DNA of 11,560 nt from Thiopseudomonas sp964394445 (GCA_964394445.1 CAYMXO010000052.1:1-11560); one strand, 5' to 3'; shown: positions 1 through 6,952, numbered from the stretch's first letter. Translations and numbers: made by a program. The notes: generated by a model from the letters alone, not told the origin.

Positions 1-560
1 AGGACCTGTTCGAGAAGACCCACAACGGTACCCGTCTGGGCTTCATGTCCTTCTTTGTAAAAGCGGCTACCGAAGCGCTGAAGCGCCAGCCAGGTGTCAA
101 CGCCTCGATCGATGGCAAGGACATTGTTTACCACGGTTATCAGGATATCGGCGTAGCTGTTTCCAGCGACCGTGGCCTGGTGGTTCCGGTGCTGCGTAAC
201 GCCGAGCACATGGGCCTGGCTGAAATCGAAGCCAAGATTCGCGAGTACGGCCTGAAAGCCCGTGACGGCAAGCTGAGCATCGAAGAAATGACCGGCGGTA
301 CCTTCACTATCTCCAATGGTGGTGTATTCGGTTCCCTGCTGTCTTCCCCGATCGTCAACCCGCCACAGACTGCGATTCTCGGCATGCACAAGATCCAGGA
401 GCGTCCGATGGCCGTAAACGGTGAAGTGGTCATTCTGCCGATGATGTACCTGGCGCTGTCCTATGACCACCGTCTGATTGACGGCAAAGAAGCCGTTACC
501 TTCCTGGTGACCATGAAGGACCTGCTGGAAGACCCGGCCCGTCTGCTGCTGGACATCTAA
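1..560 (+). CDS. sucB: Dihydrolipoyllysine-residue succinyltransferase (E2 of 2-oxoglutarate dehydrogenase), 3' part
   Basis: This is the C-terminal part of E2o. It transfers the succinyl group from the lipoyl arm to CoA in the cytoplasmic 2-oxoglutarate dehydrogenase complex of the TCA cycle. The frame is open from base 3 (D-L-F-E-K...), so the gene enters from the left edge. The lipoyl and E3-binding domains and the true start lie outside the window. About 185 residues of the catalytic acyltransferase domain are visible. The HxxxDG active-site motif is present in S-Y-D-H-R-L-I-D-G, with His at 468-470 and Asp at 480-482. The segment T-I-S-N-G-G-V-F-G-S is typical of 2-oxoacid dehydrogenase E2 enzymes. 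I assign it to the 2-oxoglutarate rather than the pyruvate complex because lpd and sucCD follow directly. The methionine codon at 45 is internal, not a start. Confidence 0.97.
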   Translation, partial: DLFEKTHNGTRLGFMSFFVKAATEALKRQPGVNASIDGKDIVYHGYQDIGVAVSSDRGLVVPVLRNAEHMGLAEIEAKIREYGLKARDGKLSIEEMTGGTFTISNGGVFGSLLSSPIVNPPQTAILGMHKIQERPMAVNGEVVILPMMYLALSYDHRLIDGKEAVTFLVTMKDLLEDPARLLLDI

Positions 561-574
561 TTTTCATTTTGCAC

Positions 575-600
575 AACCGCCCGGTAACGGGCGGTTTTGT
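575..600 (+). terminator. Terminator-like hairpin between sucB and lpd
   Basis: A perfect 9-bp GC-rich stem (AACCGCCCG at 575-583, CGGGCGGTT at 588-596) closes on a GTAA tetraloop and runs into TTTTGT. The U-tract is short (4 T then G), so termination is probably partial. This would let some sucAB transcripts continue into lpd. It could equally be a processing or stability element at the sucB 3' end. Confidence 0.65.
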
Positions 601-614
601 ACCCTGAAGGTACA
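598..614 (+). promoter_or_regulatory. Second small hairpin just before the lpd ribosome-binding site
   Basis: A perfect 6-bp stem (TGTACC at 598-603, GGTACA at 609-614) with a 5-nt CTGAA loop sits directly after the terminator-like hairpin. It ends 3 nt before the lpd Shine-Dalgarno sequence (GAGGA, 618-622). A 5' stabilising hairpin or weak translational control is possible. The stem is short and its significance is uncertain. Confidence 0.3.
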
Positions 615-628
615 CCCGAGGACAATTC

Positions 629-2065
629 ATGAGTGACAAATTTGATGTAATCGTAATCGGTGCCGGCCCTGGCGGCTACGTGGCCGCCATTCGTGCCGCC
701 CAGCTGGGCCTGAAAACTGCCTGTGTTGAAAAGTACAAGGGCAAGGATGACAAGCTGGCGCTGGGCGGAACCTGCCTGAACGTTGGCTGCATTCCGTCCA
801 AAGCACTGCTGGACAGCACCTGGAAGTATCACGAAGCCAAAGAAAGCTTTGACGTGCACGGCATCAGCACCGGTGAAGTAACGATGGACGTGCCGAAGAT
901 GATCGAGCGCAAGAACACCATCGTGCGCAACCTGACCGGCGGCATTGCCGGCCTGTTCATGGCCAACAAGGTGGCAACCATTGAGGGCCACGGCAAGGTG
1001 CTGGCCAACCGTCAGGTTGAAGTGACTGACGGCGAAGGCAACAGCAAGGTCTACGAAGCCGACAACATCATTATTGCCGCCGGTTCGCAGCCAATCGACA
1101 TCCCGCCCGCCCCGGTCGACCAGAAGGTGATTGTCGACTCCACCGGAGCGCTGGAATTCCAGTCCGTGCCTGCCAGGCTCGGCGTCATCGGTGCCGGCGT
1201 GATCGGTCTGGAGCTCGGCTCCGTGTGGGCGCGTCTGGGCGCTGAAGTTACCGTCATCGAAGCCCAGGACAAATTCCTGCCCAGCATTGACGAGCAGGTT
1301 GCCAAGGAAGCGCAGAAGGCGCTGACCAAGCAGGGCCTGAACATCCGCCTGGGCGCGCGCCTGACCGGCAGCGAAGTCAAGGGTGAGGAAGTTAGCGTGA
1401 CCTTCACCGATGCCGAAGGCGAGCAGCAACTGACCTTTGACAAGCTGATCGTGGCCGTTGGCCGCCGTCCGGAAACCAACAACCTGCTGGCTGCCGACAG
1501 CGGCGTCAACCTGGACGAGCGTGGTTTCATCTATGTCGATGACCACTGTGCGACCAGCGTGCCTGGCGTATACGCCATCGGTGACGTGGTGCGTGGCCCG
1601 ATGCTGGCACACAAGGCGTCGGAAGAGGGCATCATGGTTGCCGAGCGCATTGCCGGCCAGCTGCCGCAGGTCAACTACGATCTGATTCCTGGCGTGATCT
1701 ACACTCACCCTGAAATTGCCGGTGTCGGCAAGACCGAGCAGCAGCTCAAAGCGGAAGGCGTGGCGGTCAACGTTGGCGTATTCCCGTTCGCTGCCAGCGG
1801 TCGTGCCATGGCGGCCAACGACACCACCGGTTTCGTCAAGATCATTGCCGATGCCGGAACGGATCGTGTACTGGGCGTTCACGCCATTGGTCCAAGTGCT
1901 GCCGAACTGGTACAGCAGGGCGCCATTGCGATGGAATTCGGCACCAGTGCCGAAGACATCGGCATGATGGTGTTCTCGCACCCGACCCTGTCCGAAACCG
2001 TCAAGGAAGCTGCCCTGGCAGTCAACGGTGCAGCCATTCACGTGGCCAACCGCAAGCGCCGCTAA
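629..2065 (+). CDS. lpd: Dihydrolipoyl dehydrogenase (E3), LpdG type
   Basis: This FAD enzyme reoxidises the dihydrolipoyl arm of E2 and reduces NAD+. It serves 2-oxoglutarate dehydrogenase, and in Pseudomonas the LpdG form is known to be shared with other lipoyl systems. The protein has 478 residues. It shows an N-terminal FAD Rossmann motif G11-A-G-P-G-G16, the redox-active disulfide C49-L-N-V-G-C54, an NAD motif G188-A-G-V-I-G193, a second FAD motif (A-I-G-D-V), and a C-terminal dimerisation domain with the catalytic pair H451-P-T-L-S-E456. The short Lys/Asp-rich insertion (residues 35-42) before the disulfide is typical of Pseudomonas LpdG. The start is well supported: GAGGA at 618-622 lies 6 nt upstream of the ATG. 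The gene follows sucB by 68 nt and is flanked on both sides by terminator-like hairpins, so its expression may be partly independent of sucAB and sucCD. Confidence 0.97.
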   Translation: MSDKFDVIVIGAGPGGYVAAIRAAQLGLKTACVEKYKGKDDKLALGGTCLNVGCIPSKALLDSTWKYHEAKESFDVHGISTGEVTMDVPKMIERKNTIVRNLTGGIAGLFMANKVATIEGHGKVLANRQVEVTDGEGNSKVYEADNIIIAAGSQPIDIPPAPVDQKVIVDSTGALEFQSVPARLGVIGAGVIGLELGSVWARLGAEVTVIEAQDKFLPSIDEQVAKEAQKALTKQGLNIRLGARLTGSEVKGEEVSVTFTDAEGEQQLTFDKLIVAVGRRPETNNLLAADSGVNLDERGFIYVDDHCATSVPGVYAIGDVVRGPMLAHKASEEGIMVAERIAGQLPQVNYDLIPGVIYTHPEIAGVGKTEQQLKAEGVAVNVGVFPFAASGRAMAANDTTGFVKIIADAGTDRVLGVHAIGPSAAELVQQGAIAMEFGTSAEDIGMMVFSHPTLSETVKEAALAVNGAAIHVANRKRR

Positions 2066-2131
2066 GAGCAGGCTGTGCCTGACGCAAGCCGTTCCGGAGC
2101 ATGAGTGCCCGGACCGGCCGGCAACAAACAG

Positions 2132-2172
2132 AAAATCCGGTGACCGAGGGATCAGTCACCGGATTTTTTTTT
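2132..2172 (+). terminator. Strong Rho-independent terminator after lpd
   Basis: A perfect 13-bp stem (AAAATCCGGTGAC at 2132-2144, GTCACCGGATTTT at 2155-2167) with a 10-nt loop is followed by a run of T (2164-2172, nine in all, partly within the stem). This is a canonical intrinsic terminator. It should end most transcripts from sucB-lpd before sucC. The A-run on the other arm would also allow some function on the minus strand, but no minus-strand gene is seen here. Confidence 0.9.
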
Positions 2173-2226
2173 GCCGCTGTTCAGGTCCCTTTCCCAGACA
2201 GGGGCCTGGCGCCTTGCCAGCGCCGC

Positions 2227-2256
2227 TTGTTTCCCGTGCCGCTACCGGCATAGACT
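2227..2256 (+). promoter_or_regulatory. Possible sigma-70 promoter for sucCD (weak)
   Basis: A promoter is expected between the strong lpd terminator and sucC. The best candidate I can see is TTGTTT (2227-2232), an 18-nt spacer and TAGACT (2251-2256), placing the transcript start near 2263. Both boxes are imperfect (3/6 and 4/6 matches), and the -10 box lies inside the dyad at 2236-2281. A TACAAT hexamer at 2291-2296 is closer to consensus but would leave almost no leader. Confidence 0.25.
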
Positions 2257-2281
2257 GCATGCATGCCGGTGTATCTGGCAC
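2236..2281 (+). repeat. Nested inverted repeat in the sucC leader
   Basis: The inner arms ACCGGCAT (2244-2251) and ATGCCGGT (2263-2270) are perfect 8-bp complements around an 11-nt loop. The outer arms GTGCC (2236-2240) and GGCAC (2277-2281) pair as well, with a 3/6-nt internal loop between them. It has no U-tract at the required distance, so it does not look like a terminator. It could be an operator straddling the sucCD promoter or a leader RNA hairpin upstream of the ribosome-binding site (GGGAGA, 2303-2308). Confidence 0.45.
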
Positions 2282-2316
2282 AGGTGTTTTTACAATAACA
2301 ACGGGAGAATGACAGC

Positions 2317-3486
2317 ATGAACCTGCATGAGTATCAGGCCAAGCAGTTGTTTGCCGACTATGGCCTTCCGGTCACGCTAGGGCTGACCGGGACCACAGTG
2401 GACGAGGTGGTGGATGCCTGCAAAAGCCTGGGTGGCAATTGTTGGGTGGTTAAAACGCAGGTGCATGCCGGTGGTCGCGGCAAGGCAGGCGGGGTCAGCA
2501 AACTGGACAATCTGGATGATGTCACCGAGTTTGCCCGTCGCTGGCTTGGCGAGCGCCTGGTCTCGTTCCAGACCGACAGCAGGGGGCAGCCGGTCAACCG
2601 TTTGCTGGTTGAACCCTGCATCGGCTTTTTGCGTGAGCTTTACCTGAGCGTACTGATTGACCGGAGCAGCCAGCGCCTGATGTTCCTGGCCAGTGCCGAA
2701 GGCGGCATGGATATTGAAGAAGTAGCCAGCAAGACACCGGAAAAAATCTTCCGGACCTCGATCAACCCGCTGGCCGGCGCACAACCGTTCCAGGGCCGGG
2801 CGCTGGCTTACAAACTTGGCCTGGAAGGCGAACAGGTGCGTGAATTCAGCGATATTTTTGTCAATATGTGCCGGTTGTTTGAGGAAAATGACCTCAGTCT
2901 GCTGGAGGTCAATCCGCTGGTGGTGCGCACGGACGGCAAGCTGCACTGCCTGGATGCCAAGGTTGCCGTTGACGGCAATGCCCTGTACCGCCACCCGGAC
3001 CTGCGGGCCCTGCGCGATGTAACCCAGGAGGACCCGCGCGAGACCCAGGCGGCCAAGTTCGAGCTGAACTATGTGGCGCTGGATGGCAACATCGGCTGCA
3101 TGGTCAATGGTGCCGGCCTTGCCATGGGCACCATGGACATGGTCAGCCTGTATGGCGGCCAGCCGGCCAACTTTCTTGACGTGGGCGGTGGTACCACCAC
3201 CGGCCGGGTATCGGAAGCGTTCAAGATCATTCTGGCCGATGACAAGGTGCGTGCGGTGCTGGTCAACATCTTTGGCGGTATCGTGCGCTGTGACATGATC
3301 GCCGAGGGCATCATTGCTGCCGTGCGCGAAGTCGGTGTGCAGGTACCGGTGGTGGTGCGCCTGGAGGGTAACCGGGCTGCCGAGGGCGCAGCGCTGCTGG
3401 CCGCCAGCGGCCTGAATACGATCCCGGCGCCGAGCCTGGACGAGGCAGCAAAGCGGGTGGTAGCCGCAGCGGAGGGCAAGGCATGA
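2317..3486 (+). CDS. sucC: Succinyl-CoA synthetase (ADP/GDP-forming) subunit beta
   Basis: SucC supplies the ATP-grasp nucleotide site and much of the CoA/succinate interface of succinyl-CoA synthetase, which interconverts succinyl-CoA and succinate with formation of NTP in the TCA cycle. The 389 residues match the family length (about 388). Visible hallmarks are the N-terminal M-N-L-H-E-Y-Q-A-K, the glycine-rich loop G-G-R-G-K-A-G-G-V (about residues 52-60), E-V-N-P-L metal/nucleotide-site residues near 200, and the C-terminal ligase domain with N-G-A-G-L-A-M-G-T-M-D, D-V-G-G-G-T and N-I-F-G-G-I-V-R-C-D. The start is supported by GGGAGA at 2303-2308, 8 nt upstream. The stop overlaps the start of sucD in an ATGA junction, which implies translational coupling. 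Confidence 0.98.
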   Translation: MNLHEYQAKQLFADYGLPVTLGLTGTTVDEVVDACKSLGGNCWVVKTQVHAGGRGKAGGVSKLDNLDDVTEFARRWLGERLVSFQTDSRGQPVNRLLVEPCIGFLRELYLSVLIDRSSQRLMFLASAEGGMDIEEVASKTPEKIFRTSINPLAGAQPFQGRALAYKLGLEGEQVREFSDIFVNMCRLFEENDLSLLEVNPLVVRTDGKLHCLDAKVAVDGNALYRHPDLRALRDVTQEDPRETQAAKFELNYVALDGNIGCMVNGAGLAMGTMDMVSLYGGQPANFLDVGGGTTTGRVSEAFKIILADDKVRAVLVNIFGGIVRCDMIAEGIIAAVREVGVQVPVVVRLEGNRAAEGAALLAASGLNTIPAPSLDEAAKRVVAAAEGKA

Positions 3487-4358
3487 GCATTCTGGTCAAC
3501 AAGGATACCCGGGTCATCTGCCAGGGCTTTACCGGCACCCAGGGGACCTTTCATTCGCAACAGGCCATCGAATACGGCACGCAAATGGTTGGCGGCGTCA
3601 CGCCGGGCAAGGGAGGGACCACCCACCTTGGCCTGCCGGTGTTCAACACGGTGGAAGAAGCGGTTGCCGCAACCGGTGCCAATGCTACGGTGATCTATGT
3701 TCCTGCCGCTTTTTGCAAGGACTCGATTCTGGAGGCGGCCTTTGCCGGCGTCCCGCTGATTGTCTGCATTACCGAAGGTATTCCCGTGCAGGACATGCTG
3801 CTGGTCAAGGCCATGTGTGACGAGCTTGGCGTGCGTCTGATCGGGCCCAACTGTCCCGGCATCATTACGCCGGGCGAGTGCAAGATCGGTATCCAGCCGG
3901 GCAGCATTCATCTGCCGGGCAGGGTAGGCATTGTGTCACGCTCCGGTACCCTGACCTATGAGGCGGTCAAGCAAACCACCGATGCCGGTTTTGGCCAGTC
4001 CACCTGCGTTGGCATTGGCGGTGATCCGGTACCGGGTTCCAGTTTCATCGACATGCTGGCGCTGTTTCAGGCTGACGGACAGACCGAGGCGATTGTCATG
4101 ATTGGTGAAATTGGCGGCAGTGCCGAGGAAGAAGCGGCTGCTTACATCAAGGAGCATGTCACCAAACCGGTGGTGGCCTATATTGCCGGTGTGACCGCGC
4201 CTCCGGGCAAACGCATGGGGCATGCCGGCGCCATCATTGCCGGTGGCAAGGGTACCGCCAGCGAGAAATTTGCCGCGCTGGAAGCTGCCGGGGTACGTAC
4301 CGTGCGTTCCCTGACCGATATTGGTCAGGCGCTGGCAGAAATGACCGGCTGGAAATAA
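3483..4358 (+). CDS. sucD: Succinyl-CoA synthetase subunit alpha
   Basis: SucD binds CoA through its N-terminal Rossmann-like domain and carries the phosphorylated histidine of succinyl-CoA synthetase. The length of 291 residues is normal. The catalytic His is His247 (codon 4221-4223) in G-H-A-G-A-I-I, equivalent to E. coli His246. Other family marks are V-I-C-Q-G-F-T-G-T-Q-G-T-F-H in the CoA-binding domain and N-C-P-G-I-I-T-P-G-E near residue 123. The ATG overlaps the sucC stop by 4 nt, with GGAGGG inside the sucC 3' end (3471-3476) as ribosome-binding site. It acts as an alpha2beta2 or alpha-beta complex with SucC in the cytoplasm. Confidence 0.98.
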   Translation: MSILVNKDTRVICQGFTGTQGTFHSQQAIEYGTQMVGGVTPGKGGTTHLGLPVFNTVEEAVAATGANATVIYVPAAFCKDSILEAAFAGVPLIVCITEGIPVQDMLLVKAMCDELGVRLIGPNCPGIITPGECKIGIQPGSIHLPGRVGIVSRSGTLTYEAVKQTTDAGFGQSTCVGIGGDPVPGSSFIDMLALFQADGQTEAIVMIGEIGGSAEEEAAAYIKEHVTKPVVAYIAGVTAPPGKRMGHAGAIIAGGKGTASEKFAALEAAGVRTVRSLTDIGQALAEMTGWK

Positions 4359-4380
4359 GCCGGTTCTGTTTTCCGTCACA

Positions 4381-4420
4381 CAAAACTGCCCGCAGCCAGA
4401 CTGGACTGCGGGCAGTTTTG
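4381..4420 (+). terminator. Terminator after sucD, possibly bidirectional
   Basis: A perfect 15-bp stem (CAAAACTGCCCGCAG at 4381-4395, CTGCGGGCAGTTTTG at 4406-4420) encloses a 10-nt loop that can itself pair CCAG with CTGG. The arm ends in TTTTG on either strand. It starts 23 nt after the sucD stop and closes the TCA block. Confidence 0.85.
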
Positions 4421-4551
4421 CGTTAGGGCGTGGCGTTACAATAATCATGATCAAGTGAAAGCCGTGTTGTGCAGATGAAGGCGGACAAGCTGCGGCAGTC
4501 GCCAGCACAAAAAGGTACAATGCCCGCTTTTCTGATTCGGGAAGTCGTTGC
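4421..4551 (+). other. Gene-free leader region upstream of brnQ
   Basis: This stretch holds the candidate -10 box and the brnQ ribosome-binding site. It also carries an 8-bp palindrome ATCATGAT (4444-4451) and a 26-codon open frame (4475-4555) without a Shine-Dalgarno sequence that ends in a 4-nt overlap with the brnQ start. No RNA gene or riboswitch is recognised. Confidence 0.4.
4516..4521 (+). promoter_or_regulatory. Candidate -10 element for brnQ
   Basis: TACAAT (5/6 of the sigma-70 -10 consensus), 30 nt before the brnQ ATG, lies in an otherwise gene-free stretch after the sucD terminator. No convincing -35 hexamer is found 16-18 nt upstream. The promoter would need an activator or be weak. 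The position would give a leader of about 23 nt, enough to include the Shine-Dalgarno sequence GGGAAG (4539-4544). Confidence 0.4.
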
Positions 4552-5856
4552 ATGAAAGGGCTGGGCAAGAGCCAAATCATGGCGCTTGGGTTTATGACCT
4601 TTGCATTGTTTCTGGGGGCCGGCAACATCATTTTCCCGGCTGCCGCCGGGCTGCAGTCAGGCGAGCATTTATGGCGGGTTGCCTTTGGTTTCTTGCTCAC
4701 CGGCGTGGGCTTGCCGCTGTTGACCGTGATCGCCCTGGCCAGGGTTGGCGGCGGCCTGCAAACCCTGACCCGGCCACTGGGCAGGCGCGCCGGCACCATT
4801 CTGGCAATTGCCGTATACCTGGCCATCGGACCGCTGTTTGCCACGCCGCGTACTGCCGTGGTGTCCTACGAAATTGCCCTTGGCGGCTTTGTCGAGCACC
4901 GCTGGTGGGTTTTACTGCTGTACAGCAGCCTGTATTTTGCCGTGGTGCTTTATCTGGCCCTGAATCCGGGCAAGATCATGGAGCGGATTGGCCAGCTGAT
5001 CACGCCGGTATTGTTGCTGGCACTGATGCTGCTTGGTCTGGCGGCGGTATTCAAGCCGGCCGGTTTACCGGGGCCGGGGCAGCTGCCCTACAGTGCAGCA
5101 CCGCTGGTCAGCGGGTTTCTTGATGGCTACCTGACCATGGATGCACTGGGCGCACTGGTGTTTGGCGTGGTGATTGCTGCGGCCATCCGCACCCAGGGCG
5201 TGACCGAGCTGGCCAGAGTGACCCGCCATTCGATTCAGGCCGGCATCATTGCTGCCGCGGGATTGTCTCTGGTGTATGTTTCCCTGTTCTATCTGGGTGC
5301 CACCAGCTACGGTATTGCGGCCGATGCCAGCAATGGCGGGCAGGTGCTGGCTGCTTATGTCCAGCATGCTTTCGGCGTGCCGGGTACCTTGCTGCTGGGC
5401 GTCGTGATAACCCTGGCCTGCCTGACGACCGCCACCGGCCTGCTGGTGGCCTGTGGCGAGTATTTCGAGCAGCTCTGGGGGATTCGCTACCCGCGTACGG
5501 TGGTGTTTTTTACCCTGTTCAGCTGGGCGGTTTCCAATCAGGGCCTGACCCAGCTGATCAAGGTTTCGGTGCCGGTGCTGGTGGGACTTTACCCGCTGGC
5601 CATTGTGCTGGTTTTACTGAGCCTGGCGCAGAAACTGTGGCACAGGCCCGGGCCGGTGGTGCGTGTCTGCATGCTGGTGACACTGTTGTTCGGGATCATG
5701 GATGCGGTTTCCGCAACCGGCTTTGCCGGTTTTTCCGTGTTGCTCGGATACCTGCCGCTGGCCGATCAGCAAATGGCCTGGCTGCTGCCGGTGACACTGG
5801 TACTGTTTGGCATGACCATACGGGATCGCTGGCTGTACAGGCAGCAAACCATTTGA
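4552..5856 (+). CDS. brnQ: Branched-chain amino acid carrier, LIVCS family (BrnQ/BraB)
   Basis: This is an integral inner-membrane carrier that imports leucine, isoleucine and valine, coupled to Na+ in characterised BraB/BrnQ proteins. The protein has 434 residues (family about 430-440) and is hydrophobic throughout, with roughly twelve membrane segments. The N-terminal signature F17-A-L-F-L-G-A-G-N-I-I-F-P29 is diagnostic. The segment T195-M-D-A-L-G-A-L-V-F-G is the other strongly conserved stretch. GGGAAG at 4539-4544 lies 7 nt before the chosen ATG. It stands after the sucD terminator and before an unknown membrane gene 22 nt downstream, with which it is probably cotranscribed. In Pseudomonas aeruginosa, as I recall, braB also follows sucD. 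Regulation is unclear; no obvious Leu/Ile/Val attenuator peptide is visible. Confidence 0.95.
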   Translation: MKGLGKSQIMALGFMTFALFLGAGNIIFPAAAGLQSGEHLWRVAFGFLLTGVGLPLLTVIALARVGGGLQTLTRPLGRRAGTILAIAVYLAIGPLFATPRTAVVSYEIALGGFVEHRWWVLLLYSSLYFAVVLYLALNPGKIMERIGQLITPVLLLALMLLGLAAVFKPAGLPGPGQLPYSAAPLVSGFLDGYLTMDALGALVFGVVIAAAIRTQGVTELARVTRHSIQAGIIAAAGLSLVYVSLFYLGATSYGIAADASNGGQVLAAYVQHAFGVPGTLLLGVVITLACLTTATGLLVACGEYFEQLWGIRYPRTVVFFTLFSWAVSNQGLTQLIKVSVPVLVGLYPLAIVLVLLSLAQKLWHRPGPVVRVCMLVTLLFGIMDAVSATGFAGFSVLLGYLPLADQQMAWLLPVTLVLFGMTIRDRWLYRQQTI

Positions 5857-5878
5857 TTCGGGAGCAGGGTAACACGAT

Positions 5879-6871
5879 ATGGAAGCATTGCTGATTGTTG
5901 CTGGCGTGATACTGACAGTGCTGGGCTGGCTCTGGCTCTGGTTGCGTATAGCGCAGATCCACTGGTTGCTGGCACTGGCGAGCGCTGTTCCGCCACTGGC
6001 CCTGTTGTCTGGTTTGTATAACTGGCGGCAGACCGTGTTGCCGCTGCTGACATTGGGTGCCGGTTTTGCGGTGCTCGGTGGTGGCCTCTGGCAGCTGGGA
6101 CAGGCGCAACCAGAACAGCTGGAGCGTTTGCTGCGGGGACAGTGGAGCGACGAGCTTTTGCTGTCTGGTGATGCTGACAGATTGCAGGGCCAGCTACAGG
6201 GGCAGGCTTTTGTTGCTGAGCAGGCCTTGTTCCGGCGGGGTGTCCTGACGTTGCGGCAGGGACGGGATTTCATTGCCAGCAAGGAAATTCGCCTGGATCT
6301 GTCGAGCCATGGTCCTGCGTTGCTGGGTGAGCGCTTTGCGCTGGATATCCTGCCCACTGACAGTGGCTCGTTACCGATGGTCGAGGTGCTCTGGCAGGAT
6401 GTGCAGGCCGCTCAGCCACAGGCCCGCCGCATCGCGCGCGGCTATACCTTAAGGCTGCAGCTGCTGCGACTGGATGGTGATTTGCAGGGACAGCTGTACC
6501 TGTCCTTGCCCTCGCGGCTGGCGACTACGGTCAGTGGCAATTTCCACGTTGCAGCGGCAGACGAGCAGCCCGACCCGCTTTGGTTACAGGCAATTGAAGG
6601 GTCAGCCGGCAACCTTGAACCCGAACAGGCGGATGTGCAGCAGGCAGAGGGTGACAGTGATTTCTCTCTGGTGCTGTTACTGGTTGATCCACAAACTTAT
6701 CTGCAGCGGACGTTTCATGTGGAAACCGCAGCAGGTCGCCAGGTACGGGGTAAATTTCAGGGGATCAACGAAGAAGGCGAGCTGTTGCTCAGACAGAGGG
6801 TAAAAGGATCGGGCTTTGTTGTTTTCCAGATTGTGCCGGACGAAATTGTGCAGATCCGCCTGGAGAACTGA
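5879..6871 (+). CDS. Unrecognised conserved-looking membrane protein with beta-rich soluble domain
   Basis: I do not recognise a named family. The protein has 330 residues. It begins with three hydrophobic helices (about residues 3-24, 28-46 and 52-74) with no cleavable signal. A roughly 250-residue soluble part follows, with alternating hydrophobic residues that suggest beta structure. It is rich in Gln and Leu. The last 45 residues (G-R-Q-V-R-G-K-F-Q-G-I onward, ending V-P-D-E-I-V-Q-I-R-L-E-N) resemble an SH3- or Sm-like small barrel, such as the one at the end of biotin protein ligases; this is a pattern impression only. The start has a ribosome-binding site (GGGAGCAGGG, 5860-5869) in the 22-nt gap after brnQ, so the two genes are probably cotranscribed. 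The stop lies 8 nt before the htpG sigma-32 promoter. Codon use is like that of brnQ. The long open frame and good initiation region make it a real gene; its function is unknown. Confidence 0.85.
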   Translation: MEALLIVAGVILTVLGWLWLWLRIAQIHWLLALASAVPPLALLSGLYNWRQTVLPLLTLGAGFAVLGGGLWQLGQAQPEQLERLLRGQWSDELLLSGDADRLQGQLQGQAFVAEQALFRRGVLTLRQGRDFIASKEIRLDLSSHGPALLGERFALDILPTDSGSLPMVEVLWQDVQAAQPQARRIARGYTLRLQLLRLDGDLQGQLYLSLPSRLATTVSGNFHVAAADEQPDPLWLQAIEGSAGNLEPEQADVQQAEGDSDFSLVLLLVDPQTYLQRTFHVETAAGRQVRGKFQGINEEGELLLRQRVKGSGFVVFQIVPDEIVQIRLEN

Positions 6872-6878
6872 CCGCCGC

Positions 6879-6907
6879 CTTGAAATTGTTGCTCAGGGGC
6901 CCCATGT
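6879..6907 (+). promoter_or_regulatory. Sigma-32 (RpoH) heat-shock promoter of htpG
   Basis: CTTGAAA (6879-6885), a 14-nt spacer and CCCCATGT (6900-6907) match the RpoH consensus (CTTGAAA, 13-15 nt, CCCCATNT) at nearly every position. The upstream GCCGCC also fits the C-rich extension of the -35 region. It lies just upstream of htpG, a classic member of the heat-shock regulon. Transcription would start near 6914 with a leader of about 40 nt. Confidence 0.9.
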
Positions 6908-6942
6908 GTGCTGTCACGAACCGAATTTGTAACAGCTTTTGT

Positions 6943-6946
6943 GGAG
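6943..6946 (+). promoter_or_regulatory. htpG ribosome-binding site that fixes the start
   Basis: GGAG lies 6 nt upstream of the ATG at 6953. An in-frame GTG at 6908 would lengthen the protein by 15 residues, but it overlaps the sigma-32 -10 element and precedes the expected transcript start. The 6953 start is therefore preferred. Confidence 0.8.
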
Positions 6947-6952
6947 CACCGA

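Noticed and set aside
557..2041. 494-codon open frame antisense to the whole of lpd
   Set aside because: It mirrors lpd codon by codon. Its composition (His/Gly/Asn/Val-rich, no domains) is that of a shadow frame produced by strong third-position bias. lpd itself has all its catalytic motifs.
2276..2290. Possible sigma-54 promoter before sucC (TGGCAC at 2276-2281)
   Set aside because: The -24 element is perfect, but the -12 GC at the required 10-nt spacing is TT, so the essential second element is missing.
2259..2312. 17-codon leader frame ending 4 nt before sucC
   Set aside because: It has no Shine-Dalgarno sequence, its start lies inside the dyad loop, and the peptide shows no regulatory codon bias.
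6908..6952. N-terminally extended HtpG starting at GTG 6908
   Set aside because: The codon overlaps the sigma-32 -10 box and precedes the expected transcript start. The ATG at 6953 has a well-spaced GGAG and gives the usual 634-residue length.
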